From the NCBI GenBank assembly GCA_964443275.1, contig CAYUCE010000072.1, positions 1-6,962 of the forward strand: a DNA stretch of 6,962 nt, written 5' to 3'. Positions 5,320 to 6,962 of the stretch are shown piece after piece (the stretch's first letter is position 1; every line of letters starts with the position of its first letter). The stretch is from CAYUCE01 sp964443275 (GTDB taxonomy: Bacteria; Bipolaricaulota; Bipolaricaulia; CAYUCE01). A program made the translations under genes and the position numbers. Under the pieces are notes generated by a model. It had not been told where the DNA came from, searched no databases, and worked only from the letters and a program-made list of their open reading frames with translations.

Positions 5320-6204
5320 TCACTCCTCCTTTAAAGCTTGGATAGCTTCCCTGATCTGCTCCTTCTGATTGTCTTTATTGTTCATGGAATTCAAAACGTC
5401 TATGCAGATCTGGGCGAATATTGGATCATCAGGTTCAAGTCTCCCTCCCCGCACTTTGATCGCCTTTCCTATTTTGATAGCCGATCGCAGAGTGGAGTGA
5501 CCATCTGATAATCCTCCGTTTTGCAAACTATGCACCAATTTGACCAACTTTTGGGCTAAATGAAAAGGGAGGCCAGATTTAGCTTCAGTAATGGCACATT
5601 CTGTCTTTTTATTATAGCCTTCTAAGTGAATAGTTATCATTCTGTCCAAGAGCGCATCTTGTGCGGTATGTACCCCGGCATATTCTGCCGGGTTACTTGT
5701 AAAGATGGCCTTAAAATTCGGATGGACCTTTATAGCATCTTCCCTCCCACCGGGGAGCTCTAAAACCCCCTCTTCCAGAACAGATAAAAGGACATTGTTT
5801 GCCTCGGGACGGGACCTGGAAAACTCATCATATACAAGGATGAAACCGTTTTTGCAAGCATGGGTGAGTCTTTGATCGGACCACCTCTTGGAAGCATTCT
5901 CTTCTATTTTCAGAACAGACCCGATAAAGTTATCTCTCACATACCTTCTCCTGTAGCCGGATTTCTCACCCACTAACCCTGAAGTGGAAAGCTCTTCATC
6001 GCCGTGAATGAGTATTGTACCTTGATCAAATTGAGACGCCAGGTGCAAAGCCAGGGTAGTTTTTCCAACCCCGGTGGGACCGGAGAAGTTAACTGGATAA
6101 CCAGCTTGGATGTAAGAAATAGCTCGATTGGTGATATCTTTAATCTGATGAGTTACAACAAAGTCTTTACCTGGTTTCGGGTAGAATACAGTAAGATCCC
6201 GCAT
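5320..6204 (-). CDS. gvpN: GvpN, MoxR-type AAA+ ATPase of gas vesicle assembly
   Basis: A 294-residue GvpN ATPase. In haloarchaea and cyanobacteria GvpN is needed for vesicles to enlarge to full size, and it has been reported to interact with GvpC and GvpO. Walker A GPTGVGKTT is at about 42-50, Walker B FILVYDEFSR at about 121-130, directly followed by the GvpN hallmark SRPEANNVLLSVLEEGVLELP. Sensor 1 FTSNP is at about 168-172 and the arginine finger lies in LLDRM (about R188). The start is placed at ATG 6204, because AAGGAGGAGG lies just ahead and the protein then begins MRDLTVFYPKPG. The longer frame from 6267 would overlap the upstream gene. The upstream stop is 13 nt away. It sits after the GvpC-like gene, as in cyanobacterial gvpC-gvpN and haloarchaeal gvpACNO. 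Confidence 0.95.
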   Translation of the reverse strand: MRDLTVFYPKPGKDFVVTHQIKDITNRAISYIQAGYPVNFSGPTGVGKTTLALHLASQFDQGTILIHGDEELSTSGLVGEKSGYRRRYVRDNFIGSVLKIEENASKRWSDQRLTHACKNGFILVYDEFSRSRPEANNVLLSVLEEGVLELPGGREDAIKVHPNFKAIFTSNPAEYAGVHTAQDALLDRMITIHLEGYNKKTECAITEAKSGLPFHLAQKLVKLVHSLQNGGLSDGHSTLRSAIKIGKAIKVRGGRLEPDDPIFAQICIDVLNSMNNKDNQKEQIREAIQALKEE

Positions 6205-6207
6205 GAC

Positions 6208-6217
6208 CTCCTCCTTG
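6208..6217 (-). promoter_or_regulatory. Strong ribosome binding site of gvpN
   Basis: The minus strand reads AAGGAGGAGG shortly before the ATG at 6204. It lies in the gap right after the stop of the upstream gene and decides the gvpN start in favour of 6204 over 6267. Confidence 0.8.
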
Positions 6218-6962
6218 TTATTCCACTGGGAAGTAATCTCGGTCCTCTTTTCTAACTTTCCCCTCATCTAGGAGCCGGTTAGCGGTTGGTATCAAACCCT
6301 GCCACCCTACACCTATCTGGTCACCAATATCGGCAAGCCTTATACCCTCGGGATGAGATTGAATGATTTCCAACACCTCTTCGTAGTAAGAAACTTCCTC
6401 AGCTTCTTCTACTTCCATCTCTTCTTCAGTAACCTCTTCAATCTTTTTTACCTTTTCTGGAGGTTTTCTCATTACTGCCATACGATATGCTTCTCTCCCT
6501 TTGATAAGCTCCTGGCGAAAAGAAAGCCTTTCGTTTCGGAAACCCTTTAGGATTTCCCTTAATTCATCTAGCCTACTGACTCTACTTCCAGAAAGCATTT
6601 TATTTAAATCCGCTGCCGCGTTGCGCCTACTTTTGGAAGCCTCATCCAGAAATGTTCTGGACTGGTTTAACAGATCTCCCACTTCCCGTCTTCTTTCTTC
6701 ACTTCCTTCAGCTAACCAGTTTCTAAGTTGCTCACTTTTAGCTTCCCTAGTGCGGGCAAACTCCTTTAAAGTTTGATTGGTTTCTACCTTAAGCTGATTG
6801 GCATAATCAGAGAGTGCATTCCTCGATTCCGCTAGCTTGTTTGTTAGCTCAGTGGCCATCTTATCCCTATCGTCGGAAAAATTCTTAAGGGCAGTCCGAG
6901 TTTCTTCTCGTAACTGATTTATAAATTCCCCCCTGGCTTCTTTTGATTCCTTGACTTCTTCT
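6218..6962 (-). CDS. GvpC-like helical repeat protein with winged-helix-like C-terminus, 5' partial
   Basis: Only the C-terminal 247 residues are visible. The frame is open to the window edge past the internal ATG at 6859, so the true start lies beyond 6962. Three successive 40-residue repeats are encoded at 6830-6949, 6710-6829 and 6590-6709. The first two share 16 of 40 residues, including N-Q-L, E-T, L-K-x-F, R, and N-x-L-A. The third keeps L, R and L positions. The repeats are charged and predicted helical. Then come a degenerate helical stretch, a basic PPEKVKK, an acidic linker (EEVTEEEMEVEEAEE), and about 55 residues (from SYYEEVLEII) that read like a winged helix. GvpC, the outer rib protein of gas vesicles, has helical repeats of 33 (Anabaena) or 32-40 residues (Halobacterium) and is often encoded just before gvpN. 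This gene occupies that place. The GvpC role is inference; the repeats and position are seen. Confidence 0.75.
   Translation of the reverse strand, partial: EEVKESKEARGEFINQLREETRTALKNFSDDRDKMATELTNKLAESRNALSDYANQLKVETNQTLKEFARTREAKSEQLRNWLAEGSEERRREVGDLLNQSRTFLDEASKSRRNAAADLNKMLSGSRVSRLDELREILKGFRNERLSFRQELIKGREAYRMAVMRKPPEKVKKIEEVTEEEMEVEEAEEVSYYEEVLEIIQSHPEGIRLADIGDQIGVGWQGLIPTANRLLDEGKVRKEDRDYFPVE
6590..6949 (-). repeat. Three 40-residue (120-nt) tandem coding repeats
   Basis: Units encoded at 6830-6949, 6710-6829 and 6590-6709, each exactly 40 codons. The recurring positions are an initial E-S/G, hydrophobic at 9, N-Q-L or equivalent around 11-14, L at 21, R at 28, L at 35 and L at 39. 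The repeat is clear at protein level but diverged at DNA level, suggesting old repeats under structural constraint. More units may lie beyond the window. Confidence 0.75.

Noticed and set aside
6205..6267. GvpN start at 6267 with 21 extra residues
   Set aside because: It would overlap the upstream gene by 50 nt. A strong AAGGAGGAGG precedes ATG 6204 and the GvpN-like sequence begins there.

Overview
The window looks bacterial. It has strong Shine-Dalgarno sites (AAGGAGG type) before several genes, operon-style packing, and REP palindromes with a RAYT transposase, a combination known from bacteria. The AAA+ ATPase is of archaeal CDC48/VAT type, so the lineage probably acquired or retained archaeal-like genes. 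An uncultured or candidate-phylum bacterium from an aquatic or subsurface setting would fit, but nothing here fixes the taxon. The dominant theme is gas vesicle biogenesis.

Layout. (1) 58-2169, + strand: a double-ring CDC48/VAT-like AAA+ unfoldase. It is bracketed by two near-perfect 48-bp inverted repeats (1-48 and 2183-2230, 47/48 matching). (2) About 2183-3065: a REP region. It holds a composite palindrome with a 67-bp hairpin-forming segment inside it, an 18-bp tandem repeat, and a RAYT transposase gene broken by one extra T near 2681. At least six REP units carry a GTAG head. (3) 3062-6962, - strand: a gas vesicle operon in transcription order: GvpC-like repeat protein (runs off the window), gvpN, an unrecognised small basic coiled-coil gene, gvpF/L, gvpG, gvpO, then after a 110-bp gap an Hsp20-like gvpH. 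The shell genes gvpA/B and the accessory genes gvpJ/K/S are not in the window. If the cluster is complete they should lie elsewhere, most simply upstream of the gvpC-like gene beyond 6962.

How the parts fit. GvpN (AAA+), GvpO, GvpG, GvpF/L and GvpH are accessory proteins that help nucleate, chaperone and enlarge the GvpA shell. The partial gene at the right edge lies directly upstream of gvpN, where gvpC sits in cyanobacteria and haloarchaea. It carries three consecutive 40-residue helical repeats, as expected for an outer reinforcing protein, plus an unexpected winged-helix-like C-terminus. The CDC48-like unfoldase converges on the operon. Its inverted-repeat borders mean that one inversion would make it co-directional with the gvp genes, so a role in vesicle turnover or assembly is plausible but is inference.

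The most interesting points are the GvpC-like protein with its winged helix, the inverted-repeat-bracketed CDC48 cassette, and the REP families whose stems differ by compensatory changes while sharing one loop.
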